NCBI RefSeq assembly: GCF_029227915.1
Contig: NC_079881.1
Coordinates: forward strand, 32,835,501-32,899,500
From: Hydractinia symbiolongicarpus
Lineage: Eukaryota; Cnidaria; Hydrozoa; Anthoathecata; Hydractiniidae
DNA length: 64,000 nucleotides
Direction: 5' to 3'
Shown here piece after piece: positions 11,531 through 24,200 of this stretch. The translations under genes and the position numbers were made by a program. A model generated the notes under the pieces. It saw nothing but the letters and a program-made list of their open reading frames with translations, was not told where the DNA came from and did not search any database. Position 1 is the stretch's first letter; each line of letters begins with the position of its first letter.

Positions 11531-14212
11531 TAAATCGATCATTTCTGCTTAGCGCTCAGCATGGAAATAGGATTGATATCTTAGACGGTTTTCTCGTTGA
11601 GCAATTGCTGAGCTTGCACAACTTCTGTAGTTTAATTGGGAAAATTTGTATCACAAAATTTTTTATTATATTGTTAAATTTATGACCAAGTTTATGCTTG
11701 TACGACAATAAAACGATTGAATGAAATAATTTTAATAACTCCCTTTTCACTAATGGTGGTCACGACTTTGTTCTTGCAAGAATTCTTTATGTTCCATAAT
11801 CTTGAAAGAAATCTTACATTAGTTGGTATAGATTGCAAACAAGGGGGAGTTCTGATGAATTTATTAAAGTTAAATAAATAAGTCATCCTTCACAAAGTAT
11901 TAATTTTAGACAAAAGAGTAAAAATCTTTTTACCACTGTTTTATTATTGTCCGGACATCTCTTCTAATCCTATCAACTTTATCTTTTCTGTCAGTTGGTT
12001 AATCAACAAATCGGACTGTCCGTTTCTGATTGTTGTTTTGATAAAAATGCCCAAATATCTTTAATATGAGAAATTTTGACAGAATTTGAGCATTTTGATT
12101 GGCTGAAAAAATTTTCCGACTAAATTTTTGTGCAGTACAATATGTAAGTATTTCGTATTTTTATGCGCACAGAATTTACTGTCTAGGAGAGCAGGATTTC
12201 CTATTCTGACTTGGGAGGACCTATGTAGCGCTCGGTGACTCGCTGTGTCTTGCAAGAGCTTTACCATTCGGTTGTGTCATGTTAGCCATTGATTGAGTCA
12301 TTAGACTGTTACCTGTCTGACTTTAGATTATATATTAATTTGAATCTATATAGAAAGTGGTGTTTCAGCTCCAACATCACGTGTCGAAATTTCTTTTAAC
12401 TTTAATGTTTTCGCCTGCGTTAAAAACAATAAACAGATAACATCAGCCATCAGATACAGTTGAACAGATCAACATACACGGTTTAGTTGATACCAATGTC
12501 ATACTGTTAGTTCAATGATGCGGATTTAGATTCCATCTCATTTGACCCAGACTAAAACTCTACTTACAAGTCAACGAATCTTATCACATGATGTTTTTGG
12601 TGGTCACGTTATAAATAATAACAAGCGACGAAAAAGATGACATTTGCAGATGGAAGATACCATAATTATTTTTTAAAAGATTTTTTCAAAGTAGCTGTTT
12701 TTCTGATTGTTGGTTATAAATGAGAAAAAAATAGCTGTTTGTTACGGACATAAACTTTTTAATCTGATTTATACATAATTACATTGAATTCTGTGTTGGG
12801 ACGTGCAGCGTTACCTTGTTAATAATGACACATCTTTTTAAACATTACCATCCAGACGCACGCGCGAAAAAAATATCTTTTTTCAGGTGCCACTTTTCTT
12901 GGTAACGGAAAGGCATCTTTTTTTATTTCCTCTTGCGCATCGCAAAAAAAAGTGTGTTAATTAATTCTCAAAATTTTCTGTTATCAGTGGATTTGTCCAA
13001 TAAGTAGTCGTTGGTAAATAATCTTTTTTTAAAAAAATTCTAACAGTCGTTAGCAACCTTGTTTTAATGTAGCTGCTTATAAAATGTTTCATAAACTTAT
13101 AATGTAGTCAGCCTTTATAGATCATAAGAAAAAAATAATGCTAGTCTACAATAATTTAGAAACAATTATTTCTGAAAGGGTACTAATGAAACATTTTGTT
13201 TTTCGTGTTAAACATCCAGCCTGCTCTGAAATTGAGATATTTTTATAAAAATCAAAATAAAAACAAAAAAAGAACGTGTAATTGTCCTAAATATTATTTT
13301 TGATTATTGTTACCCTTTATGACTGTTTAATGTCGTTAAATATTTACTAAAATTTTCCTGCACAAATCTGTTAGTGTTTAGAGACGCTTTGGTCTATGCA
13401 GGGATATTTTTTGATTTAAATCATTTTTGAATTCAAATTATCATATTTCAGGCATATCTTTTGGGTTCATTGTAATGGTTTTAAAAACACATTTTTTTAA
13501 TTTCAACCCAACTTATGTACTTGAGATAAGTGAGGTAACTGAATATATTCAATTAATGTTTTTGATAGTTGTGTAGACATATCAATGTTCGTTATACTCA
13601 ATAATTTAAAATAATTGTAGAGCACCTTAAATTAAAATAAGGTAGGTAGTGATCATCAACCGCATTGCTGAACCTGATGAATGAAATGAAACCCTATTCG
13701 GATCCCCCCCCCCCCCCTACGTTGACATTTTTTTCACAACTCCTTAATGCTATGTTGTATGGCTACTTACTGAGTTTTAAGAATGATCTATTAGGCACCC
13801 ACATGCCAAATTTTATTTTCAGGTCCAATATCTTTCAGAGGCCTTGATATTGGCTATTGCTCGAAACTACCCCTAAAAATCTGTGAAACCCTTTTAATGG
13901 GGAAATATAATAAATCTTGTTAGGATTATTCTTAGAATTTGAAACTTTCTACACAACTTTGTTTTACCAAGAAGAATCATTTTACATGTTTTGGACACGT
14001 GATTAATCTGATTTCTTGATTTTTAGGATTTTACCCGAAAATCAGAAAAAATGATTTTTAGGCAATATTTTGGCAACTTTTCATGTGATCTATGTAAAAA
14101 CCGAAAAATATATTAAATAACATTTATTTAGCTTCCAGAAACTTCAAACAGATATGTAAAAATTCGCTCTAGAACTAAATGGATTTTAAGCAGATAGTGG
14201 CATTTTATAGAA
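11531..14212. other. Gene-free stretch
   Basis: No exon is supportable. It contains a C-run at about 13704-13717 and AT-rich DNA. The short open frames show no signal peptide, domain or splice context. Confidence 0.4.
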
Positions 14213-14402
14213 ATTTTAAGCTTTTGATGACGTCACAGAAAATGTGCTCACGCAAGTAAAAAAATATTGCCCCTATTTTGTTCCTTTTGTGACGTACTAT
14301 AAGTGTGGGAAGTTTAATTCAATTTGGACAAGCCTATGGAAAGTTGGGGGGGGGGGGACTCCGCCCCTTCCCCGGTCATAATATGTTCGAAAACCCCCGG
14401 AC
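14213..14402 (+). repeat. Dispersed repeat X/Y, copy 2 (most complete)
   Basis: Block X (GATGACGTCAC ... TTTTGTGACGTACTATAAG ... ACAAGCCTATGGAAAG) is followed by a 13-base G-run and then block Y (CCGGTCATAATATGTTCG and AACCCCCGGACC, about 14372-14402). It is the reference copy for comparing 1208-1375, 29821-30950 and 39556-39690. Confidence 0.65.
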
Positions 14403-14679
14403 CAAATAAGGTGAAGAAACATTTACACGAATCGCAGTGTTCAACAAAAAAAGGATTTCAGCAAAACATCCTTTTACGAATGTTACAGCATCCAGAGATT
14501 AGCCTGAGTGAAGTATTGAAAATATGACAACTTTTACGGTGTTAACTACCTTTCATGAGACACTTCTGTTTACTAAATACATTCGTTTATAGGTAAAAAG
14601 GAGCAACACACACTTAAATTCACAAAAAGGTTCACTGTAGCGCAAGTAATGCATCCATATGTTTGATAGAGTTCAAAGG

Positions 14680-14866
14680 TGATAGTGTAGTTGTAGTTGA
14701 CTAAGTTTTCAGGTTCGGGTCCCCACTCCGGCGCACTTTTAAAGTAGTTGTCAGCACATCTACTGACCGCGAACCAGCTTGTCCATTAGTGACACAGTTA
14801 CAGTCAAAGGGGAGGAAGAGAAAAGCCGTTAGGATGCAATCCCCGAGAACTTGGTTACTTACTTAC
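14680..14866 (+). repeat. tRNA-derived SINE
   Basis: A B box (GGTTCGGGTCC, 14712-14722) lies downstream of an A-box-like TAGTTGTAGTTG, then a tRNA-unrelated body, and the 3' end is a short TTAC tandem tail (GGTTACTTACTTAC). That is the usual SINE layout. The exact 5' end is uncertain. Confidence 0.55.
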
Positions 14867-14919
14867 AAAATAACAGTTTGTGCAAATTTGAACAGCACCA
14901 TCCGTTAGTAAAAATCGCT

Positions 14920-15066
14920 TAAGTATAATATATAAATGTTTGTCATATAAGGCAATTTTCTTCTGTCTGTTCGTGCATTAAATGATACCACAAGTAACGA
15001 GAGACATGAAGTGTGGTATCTAAAGGACAGGCGAATCCGCGGATAAATCTACGGGCCAACAACTAG
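14920..15066 (+). mobile_element. Helitron-like 3' end (H2), 5' end unclear
   Basis: It shares the segment AAAGGACAGGCGAATCCGCG with the 3' part of H1, H5 and H9 and ends CCAACAACTAG followed by T. The hairpin is degenerate. The 5' start is a guess. Confidence 0.5.
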
Positions 15067-16152
15067 TCTCTTTAATAATAGCCGTAGTCTATGGGTTCAA
15101 AATGGTCGCGCGTTGCTTTGTTTTGGAAAATTCCCGCAGAATCCCATCTATACGCACTTTGTTTTGGTTTCAAGAATTTTAATTTCAGAATCACGGCATA
15201 ATCCGAAAAAAAACCGAAAAACATGCTACGATCAGAATGCGCTAACGAAAGCCATTTTGATTTGGAAGTGATTTTGTCAGGTTTGAAGATCTTATTTTGC
15301 GGTTTTCTTTTACAAATACTTTGTTTCAATAAAAATGTTTATTTTCTGTATGTTTACACAAGAAATCCTTAACAAATCAGATTCCTAAACAAAGATTTTG
15401 GCTACAAACGTAGATGTCAAGGCAACATCATGGTAAAGCCAGCTAGCTAGCTTTAGCCAGCATTATTTATTCTTATTCTTTTAAAGTTTTTATTTAGTTT
15501 AGTATAAGAGCTTTTTTATCCTAGCCAACATTATTTATGTTTATGTTTGGGTTGTGGCTATCTAGCTACCTTTTCAACTACCTCTGGCTGAGAAGTTAAA
15601 GTAGTCAAATACAGTTTATCTTCAGCAACATTTATAATCAATAATTCTTATGAAAAAGGAGATTATGCATTTACGGAAATACAACACGGTTTACCTGTAC
15701 TAAGCGCTCGGCCTTTTGTTAAAAACGGACTGTTTCCTGTGTTCTTATTTGAATCGAAGCTGCAACAATTTTTTAAAGGGGTATGGCGCTTACAGGGCGC
15801 ACTGATGTAAGCACTCCAGATACTGTGTGACATGGTTTATCTTTACTAAGCGGTCATCCTGGTGTCACGATTATTTTTGAACTTTTACGGGATCTCATTC
15901 TGCAAAATGAATATATATTGGCCAACTGTTTTTGCTATGATGGGGTTGTAAAATGTGTTTATATTTTAGCTAAAGTCGCAGGAAAGTTATTTTGCGAAAA
16001 TATATTACACCTGAAACAATATGATGTGTGCGCGTCCCTCAATTTTCGACACAATGTTGTACGTAGAAGCGCTCCAGCCCGATGTATGGTACTGTCTACG
16101 GTTATTATGTACCCTCAATTTGGCGTTGACGATTTTACGGGTGACCAACTAG
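15067..16152 (+). mobile_element. Helitron-like element inserted head to tail (H3)
   Basis: It starts TCTCTTTAATAATAGCCG directly after the CTAG of H2 and ends GACCAACTAG followed by T. This 1.09 kb copy has no helicase or Rep coding capacity. The interior has AGCTAGCTAGCTTTAGCC-type sequence that also appears around 22870, 45070 and 47950-48190. Confidence 0.6.
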
Positions 16153-17240
16153 TCTCCATGATAATAGTCGTATTGTGATTGAAATGGTTGCGCGCAGAAT
16201 TATTTTAGATCTACCGTCGACTAATTCAGTTACTTCGTGCTAACAGGCGGACAATTGCACACGAAAATCTGAGGACCGGTGCGCATTCTTCATGCTTGAT
16301 GTGTCTTTACGCTCGCAAATTTCGTCTAATTGACTTTACGTTTAGTAAAAGTTGGTTACAAATTTTATGATGTCAATATTCTAAGCAAGAGGTCCGTTTT
16401 AAAATAAACATAAATAAAGATGTTGAAAAGGATTGGTCGCCTGAATTTGTTGACGATATTGAAAGAGACAGATACTGTTTGCAACTAACGAAATATAAAT
16501 AAAATAAGGACGAGCTCGTCATGTGATGATGAAGAACGAGGAGCTCGTCATATAACGTATGACGACATGTAAAGTATACTTGCCAATATTGAAAAGGCGG
16601 AAAAGCTGAGCGAAGGTAATGCTTCTTACAATGAAATGCATCTATGGAAAGTAAGTGGTGAACCTCAGTTTCTTATAAAGAAAATGTGGACCTTCGTTTC
16701 TTTACATTGCGTATTAAATCCTACATGAACATAAGGATTAAGTTCTAATACCAGTGGAGGTGTGTAAAAGAATAGGGAAACCCTGTGGAGGAAGATCAAC
16801 ATGATTGAAAAGCCATTGCCATGGTGAAGGAAGACGAACGTGAGAAATTGAAATCTTGCTTGAAAAAGAAGACAGAGGGAGATAAGTTGAAAGGACAATT
16901 AATGCTCGATGAAGAAAGTACTGTTTACAACACAAGAGCGATGAAAGTTTCCTTTTAAACAAAGTGACCTTTTGTGAAGATGTTGCTTCAATGAAAACCA
17001 AGAAGAAGCAAAAGTTTTTAGCCAGTGCAAAGCTACAATCATCATTGAAAGAAAGAAAACTGTTCTTGCTAAATCTTTAAAAAAGCCGGTTAAAAAACAC
17101 AAAACACCAAAACTGGAATTGCTTGATGACAGAGAAGAAGATTGCTTGTATAAAAACAATAGAGTTGACAAGTTTGTAAGATATCTGTTGTTTTTATTAA
17201 CTTTTTTTATTAACAAGAAATAAAAATGGCGCCACCAGAT
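16153..17240 (+). mobile_element. Third Helitron-like 5' end (H4) followed by decayed coding-like DNA
   Basis: It starts TCTCCATGATAATAGTCG immediately after the CTAG of H3; I could not find its 3' end. Inside, 16430-16499 reads on the + strand as KDVEKDWSPEFVDDIERDRY before a stop, and 17085-17170 reads as KKPVKKHKTPKLELLDDREE, with several stops between. The charged, non-repetitive composition suggests broken exons of a gene that was captured or has decayed, but no family is recognisable. Confidence 0.35.
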
Positions 17241-19800
17241 AAAAACAACATATTTCCATACTAAAATTCGAACGAGAAAGTTTCAACGATTTTCCCTAAA
17301 ACATATTTTTTTCCAGATTTTAATGTTAATACACTTTTTCTATAGACAACTTTCAGTCAGTCACTCCGAAAATTAGTTACTAAGTAAGATAAAGTGAAAG
17401 ATAAAATCAGAGCTGATATTGAAAAATGGCGCGAATGCTTGAACATCGTCAGAAAAAAGAAACTTCTATCGGAGAAGCAGAAACTTGCACAACATCGCAT
17501 ACATTACAGGAAGATGCTGTCTTGGACTCATTTTAATTTTAAAACATTTTACATATATTGTATAATTTTGTATATTTGAGGGGAAGCAGTCTTGGTTGTA
17601 TATTAGTTCGTGATGTGCAGATGGTTACTTTTCTTTTGCGCTATGAGCACAAAAAGCAATTGATCTGTCAACTGAATTTTTGATCCTGATCGGTAGCTCA
17701 ATTTGTAGAGTGTGACATTAAACAGTTTCAGAATCGTAGGTTCTACCCAGTAATTTGACGCGAAGACACAAAGCTAACGATCTTTCTGTTACTTCAGTGC
17801 TTAAAGTGATGAATTCAAGTGGTTGTCGAGTGTGTTGTAAACTTGTTATATGCTTTGTTTTGTGTCGTGATGTTAAGCTCCTTCCTTTCACTATCTTGGT
17901 CTTTTGTTTTAGTAATACATTCACACACATACGTTGTTTATTATTTTGCGGGAGTATCCTGCACATAGTAGCAAAACGGCCGCACTTCTTTAGGACGTCA
18001 ATATGACACTAACTACCAGAAGCTGGATAAACACCACTTGGACCAACTTTGACTTGGGTTAAACAACGCAGAATTGAGAAAATAATACTTATTAGTGATG
18101 ACAGTCATGTTATTTCCAAAGTGGAGTTGTTGCTTGCTTGCTGGAGGCAGCTTGAATTGATAGTTCGCGTACATCATTTCCCCGCTGAAGATAAAACAGT
18201 TTCACAAATTGTACAACATCCCATTCAATTAAAAAGTTGTCATAACACCGTGAAAACTGCCACACGTGTTCGTAAGCAAAGTCTGTAGGTTGAAAAAACC
18301 CAAGCCATTTATAGACTTGACGCCGCTTCTATTAACAACGCCTATTTTATATGCGTTTGTTATGAGTATACATTGCGCATACAAGGAATTATATAGCGCT
18401 TTATATACTTCCTCGCTATTTGTACACTATTTTATACGAAACAAGTGTCTTTTTTATTTGTAAATACTGACTTTCAACGTTAATAAATGTACAATAAAAA
18501 TTATACGACCTTTTGATTTATCTGCAAACTACTCTTATACACGAAATCACAAGTATGGATGTGAAACTCATAGCAACTAAAATAAAGAAAAAAGGAGAGG
18601 TTTATTATAAAAATACAGAGGAAAAAAATGTCACTAAACAAGCGTAACAACAGATGATAATTTGATATTTTTCTTAAAAAAATATCTTTTCTTTAATAGC
18701 TATTTGCCTTTTCTGTCTGTTGCTACCGCCCATCTTTGTTTTCCACAACACACCACTACAAAAAGTCAAAAACTCAGCTATATTTCTTAGCACCAAGAAG
18801 TCAAAAATTTAAGTAAATTCGAAAAAAATACCTTTTTTTGAAATAAAGTCATTAATTAACTAAACTAATTAACTAAGCTTTCTTCGAGGATATTTAAATT
18901 CTGCTTTTTCCATACGAAAACTTACACGCAAACAAATGTGACAGAGCAAATCCCGAATTCAAATCAACCAAGAAGCACAAAGCAAGTGTGGCCACAACTC
19001 ACCCTCTTAAATGGAAGGGGATTTAATTATGTTTGTTCAGGCGAATGAGACCATTCACCTTTAAACCATGAAAAAATAAAGGATTTCCCGACAATGTTTA
19101 CATGCACAAAAAACAATTATGTTGTGTTTCCTGGCTAGTGAAATCGGATAAATATATCTAATAACTTTTGCCTTCAGAAATCAAAAAGCGTGCATGTCAA
19201 AAGATTTTAAAAAGAAATTTAATATGACAACGGCAAACCTACCTTTTCTTCATAACCTGAAACGGTTTAATTCATAAAGATATAATAATTTTCCCAACCT
19301 CGTCACTAGACCATCTTGTATCTTGCTGACATCGGGGACGCCTTTCCTGTGTCAAAACAATTACTAATACTGCACCCTACTCTTGCTGAATTTATGTAGT
19401 TTCAAATATTCCAACTAAAGCGACATTTTTTGGACAACCAGACACAACATTTAATTGGGGCAAAAGAGAACTTTGACAGGCGTTTTATGGCCACATGCCT
19501 ACAGTAAAATGAAAATAATCAATTTGAAAGAAAATTGTAAATATGGGAATCAGAAAGCATCTGTAAACGATAACTTAGTATATAAGTACTAGTCGAGGAA
19601 GCGTCGACACTAGAAACATTTAGTGTGAGAGGCTGTGAAAGACTTCGATATTTCGTATTTTATTGTTTCTAAAAAAACATTTCTTAATGACAATATATAA
19701 CGAGATAATGAGGGTCTTAAAAGATATCATGCTCTGCATCAATGTTCTATGACCTCTGCTATCGTCAGAAGTTTCGTTATCGGCTTATAGTAATTATCTT
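17241..19800. other. Intergenic DNA between H4 and gene A
   Basis: Apart from the SINE at 17691-17750 I see no gene. The frames at 17394-17579 (basic, helix-like) and 18049-18463 have no domain or splice support. A reversed AACCTCGTC motif lies at about 19295-19303. Confidence 0.4.
17691..17750 (+). repeat. tRNA-like SINE head
   Basis: GGTAGCTCAATTTGTAGAG contains an A-box-like sequence and GTAGGTTCTACCCAG a B box (10 of 11 to GGTTCNANNCC), spaced as in a tRNA. The acceptor stem does not pair, so this is a tRNA-derived repeat or a pseudo-tRNA. Confidence 0.5.
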
Positions 19801-19806
19801 AATAGC

Positions 19807-19884
19807 GAAAGTTCATAAAACTGTCATTTCAAGAACGGTTTAAAAATTTATCCACAAAATTAAAACTGTGCTAGTTACTTTCAG
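19807..19884 (+). promoter_or_regulatory. Conserved upstream element of gene A
   Basis: GAAAGTTCATAAAA at 19807-19820 and TTACTTTCAGTTTATTTA from 19875 recur at similar positions ahead of genes B and C, and the second also ahead of D. CATAAAA may act as a TATA-like box and the ACTTTC block may mark the transcription start, 57-66 bp before the ATG. Function is inferred from conservation only. Confidence 0.4.
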
Positions 19885-19940
19885 TTTATTTATTCTCTTT
19901 GCTTGTCTCTTGTGTTACTTTAGTAAGAAAGACTGTAAAA

Positions 19941-21233
19941 ATGTTCCACCAACATATATTTGTTGTTTTGCTAACTGTCACATGTGTTGAGACGTTATTC
20001 ATAGAAAGAAAATTATACGGAGATGTCATTACAAATATAAGTAAAGATGAATGTAAGATAAGTGAAAACACAGAATGGAAAAAGAAAGTATGTACATGTG
20101 AAACAGGATATGAAACAGCAATTGTTGTGGAGAATAAGGTGAAATGTAAAAACAGAAGTGAAATTTTAAAATTATTTGGTAGGTACAACTTTTTTTATTA
20201 CGTCTATTTAGAAATCACTTTTATAATTGGTAACAATATGCCGATTTAGATTCGTCACGCTGTACCATATTTGGACATAATACAGATAAAACCAGGATTG
20301 TTGTTGCTCGTTATGATGGTGTTTTTTTCCTGAACAACAGGCAGAGAAAAGTAAAAAGTTGTCCAAAGAGACACGGTACCAAAATTGATTTATTATATCC
20401 ACAAAAACAAGTCATTTCTATCAACTGGACTTTTCATTCTTTGGGCGCTCATCCGTATGTAAGTGAAGTTACAATGCCTTGGTGATTAACACGCTTTTCT
20501 TAAGTCTCTGTTACGGCCGACGACACTTGAGGGTGGGAAAAAAAAGGGGCGAACCATCTGCAAAAAGTATAAGAAAGTCTAAACCTGATAATAGTATTAT
20601 TTTACCCGTCTTTTAGTGGAGTGTTCCTAAGATGTATTGACGTGTATGTGAAGTTCTGATTAATTTGTATTATCAATTATTTTTCACTTTCCATCTTGTT
20701 CAACAGTTCGCATGCTATTACAGTTCTTGGAAAGAGACATGGCTTTGCCGTCAGTTTTGTAAAACCGTTTAGTTTAATTCAATTTTTAAAATTTCCGTTT
20801 GGTGTCTCACTGGTATAGCAGTATTTCTCTTGCAAAAATAGTATCGCTGCTTTAACATCTCTTAATAAATATTACCAATCCCGCAAAATTTATTCTGAAA
20901 AATTTTACTAACTTCGTCAGTGTCATTACTTTTGTAAAGGAATTAAAGAAGAAGAAAGTACAACAGGTATCTGGAAACCATAAATGTTTGTGGCAAATGC
21001 TGTTGCTTTTCTTCCACCATAGGTGAAATTTAAAAGTATCGACCATAAATATTCTGGTTACTTGTTCAGAATTAATGGTGTGTGTAATGAAATATGCATT
21101 GTTGCGAAATTTAATGAAACAGGTATTTGTTTGAAAATTCTCTTTCTAACCTTAACTAAAAAGTAAAAACCTATTCGTGTTTTCTCATTTTTATTTCATT
21201 TTGTAGTACTTATTAACACAAAGACAACAACAA

Positions 21234-21265
<32 letters not shown>

Positions 21266-24200
21266 GCGCTAAAAACAACAAAAAATTCAACTTTTGTGAC
21301 TGACAAACACAACAGCAGCTCCATTGATATACCATTATTAGTTGGTATAGTAATCGCAGCATTGATTCTCATTCTTGTGGTATTAAGCATCCTATTTGCC
21401 ATAAGGTAAGTTAATAACAACTTGAAAGGAATGCCCAAATCATTTGAATAATAAGCTTTATAATGTGTAATGCAATAACATCAAAGTATTGTCATATAGA
21501 CCTCATAAAATACTCTAATGCTTGTACCTTTTCCCACAATGTGTAATACTAACCACACTCAAGGATAGGTACCTCGAAATCTAAAGTAATATGGGTTATA
21601 TAAAACTGTTTCACGTAGTTTTGTGCCACATTGCAGTTTACCTTATTTATATCAAATCTTGAATAACACGCTACCATAAGGACCCAATTGGCAATTGTTT
21701 CAGGCCGTCCTTGGGTTAACCCAAGCCTTCTCGCAGTTAAAATCAAATTTATGTTAGTACGAAAGTGTTCTACAAGAGGGAAACGCAGATAGATTGGTAT
21801 TATTAAAAAGCTAAAGCAAAGTGGATTTTAAAAATATTTCATTTGTTCTGGTAAGGTATTTTAAAAAAAGGTTCTCTACCACCCCGAGCCCTGCGGAACT
21901 TTCAGGTAGGAGAATTAAAAGATAGGGCCTTGGGTCTAGCAAGCTAAGTTAAAATAGATTTACACGAAAGTAAAACCCATAAATATGCATAAGTTGTGGT
22001 CGCTCTAAGCGTTGTCACTCTTTTCCTAAAGTACAACATGTTTCACTAAAGAACATCAAAATAATTCCCTTGTTAGTTATTTTGTTTTTTACATTTTAGA
22101 CAATGCAAAAGACCAAAGGTAAAATATCACATCGTTTCTTAAATTTCTGTTATTTCTGTGCCTCCTTTTTAGCAACTACTCTCTTCCATTTTTGTCATTC
22201 TAGATCAAGGAGAAAAAAAATCCACAGCCATCAGTGATGGGAAATCCAGAATATGATTATGTCATATCAACAGCTGCAAGTAAGTAAGAGCATGTAAGCA
22301 AAGAAATTTAGCTGGCAAAGTCCTCTAAAAGTAGATAACCGTAAAAAATTGTCCTAAAATTAAAGCTTTCATTTTTTTTATGTTTAAAAATATTATCAAA
22401 AACTAGCCTGTATATGCGTTGTGTGTCCGTCAGGGCAAAAACGATAATGATCAGAAAAAGTGGAAAAACAGGGGGTTAGTAAAGCAAAATTCGGTCACGT
22501 TCTCTAAACGCACCCCCTGCCCCCTTCTTCCATCTTTAAAAATAAAATGGCGTCTTGCGGCGTTTTTCATCAAATTCTAAAAACCTTTCGCAGTGCGTAT
22601 GAATAAACCAATGAGAAGCCTGCGAAATATATTTTGTTCTATCGACGGCTTTAAACCTTTTTGTGCTTTGTTATATCTTTGTTGTCGCGGCGGTTAAATG
22701 TTAGCCAATGACACGCCATCATTTTGAACGAGGACTTGCATGTTTCTGGAGTATTGTTGTTGATTTCTTTATTCTCTTTACTTCGTATTTTAATTTTGTA
22801 TGTAGGCATAAAATATATTATTTAATAAAGTTGTTAGCCATAAACGCACATCGTGGTGAGGAGTACTCCAGCTAGTTAGCTACATTTACGCTGTCAAGGT
22901 TTTTATTCTAGCTATCCTTATTATTATCACTTCTTTGTGTGTTTTTGTGTTATCTTCATCACTTTAATTTTTGCTAAGTTAAACTAGAGTTAAGGCTACC
23001 TGGCTACCTCTAGCTAAAACTCCAATTGATGATATTCAACATTATCTACATATCTATAAATCTAAGTTCCTTTTTCTGTAACTTTCGGAAAAGCTATTTG
23101 AAAAAGTTTAATGATTAAATTAAAGGCATTCCGCGCACAACTCAGGGTTTATTTTTCTTCACAAATTTTTAACGACAGGATGTAAACTAAACGAACATTT
23201 TTTTATTCTGAAAAATAAAAATGCTATTTGGTGACGTGACAACAGGCTGTGGAATGTGTTTTCATTTCAAAAAAAATATATAAATGTTTTAGCTGGTTTA
23301 GGGCAACAAATGGATATTGCCTGTGGTTTTATTTAAACCGAGGGGGGAAAACGTTTCTTTTAACAATAATATTACACCTGAAACGGCACATTTCTGTAAG
23401 GACTCCACACGTACGGGCAGCATGGTTTACATGTAGTAAGACGTAACCCTGTGTTATTCACCATTTAATGTCGTTAACATTCACGCAGACGTTGCGAAAA
23501 CTGACCTTATTGGTAACAAAATGGTAGGCAAAAAAAAGTCAGCAAAAAGTAACTAGTAATATTTTCTCACTTCCACATAATTTAATCACCTTTTGCTGAC
23601 TCATTTCCCTACGTACTGATTTTAAAAAACATAACATCTTAAATACTTTATCAAGTTGTAAGCAGTCCACTGAATTTGCAACGCACCATATAACTGTACC
23701 AAAACGGCCCAATTTGACGTTTAACGTCGGGTGTTAGTCATACATACAATGTACGTTATTTCTTAGAGAGCTTGATATCCAGCGACACGATACATCAGAC
23801 GGTAGGTTTCTTAATAACTTTTTTCTCGATTTATCTTATTATAACCATGAGACAAACTATCTGGTTGTAGTTTTTTTTATGTTTTTGTTACATACTTACA
23901 TTTCATCCAACCTAAGAAACGTTCACGATGATTAATTTTCGTGATAAATAAGTTTCGGGATTTTGTGATTCGATATTGTGCAATTATTAAGATTTCGGGA
24001 GAACGTAAGTTCTAAGTCGGAATGTTTCGACTAATTTCGCGTTAATTTATTTTCGCAAATGGAAAATTAATAAGATTTAAAAAGACATAATTTGCACGTT
24101 CAATGTTCTTATTTGAGCACAATTTTACGTTTCTATCAATTAGTTGTAAGGTATTTCGTCCTTCATCAACATTAATTTCTATGTCCTAATCAGATTCATT

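Noticed and set aside
17691-17750. A functional tRNA gene
   Set aside because: A and B boxes are present but the acceptor and anticodon stems do not pair.
19941-20178. Calling exon 1 a complete EGF domain
   Set aside because: Only CxCxxGYE and one later Cys fit; the six-Cys EGF spacing is absent.
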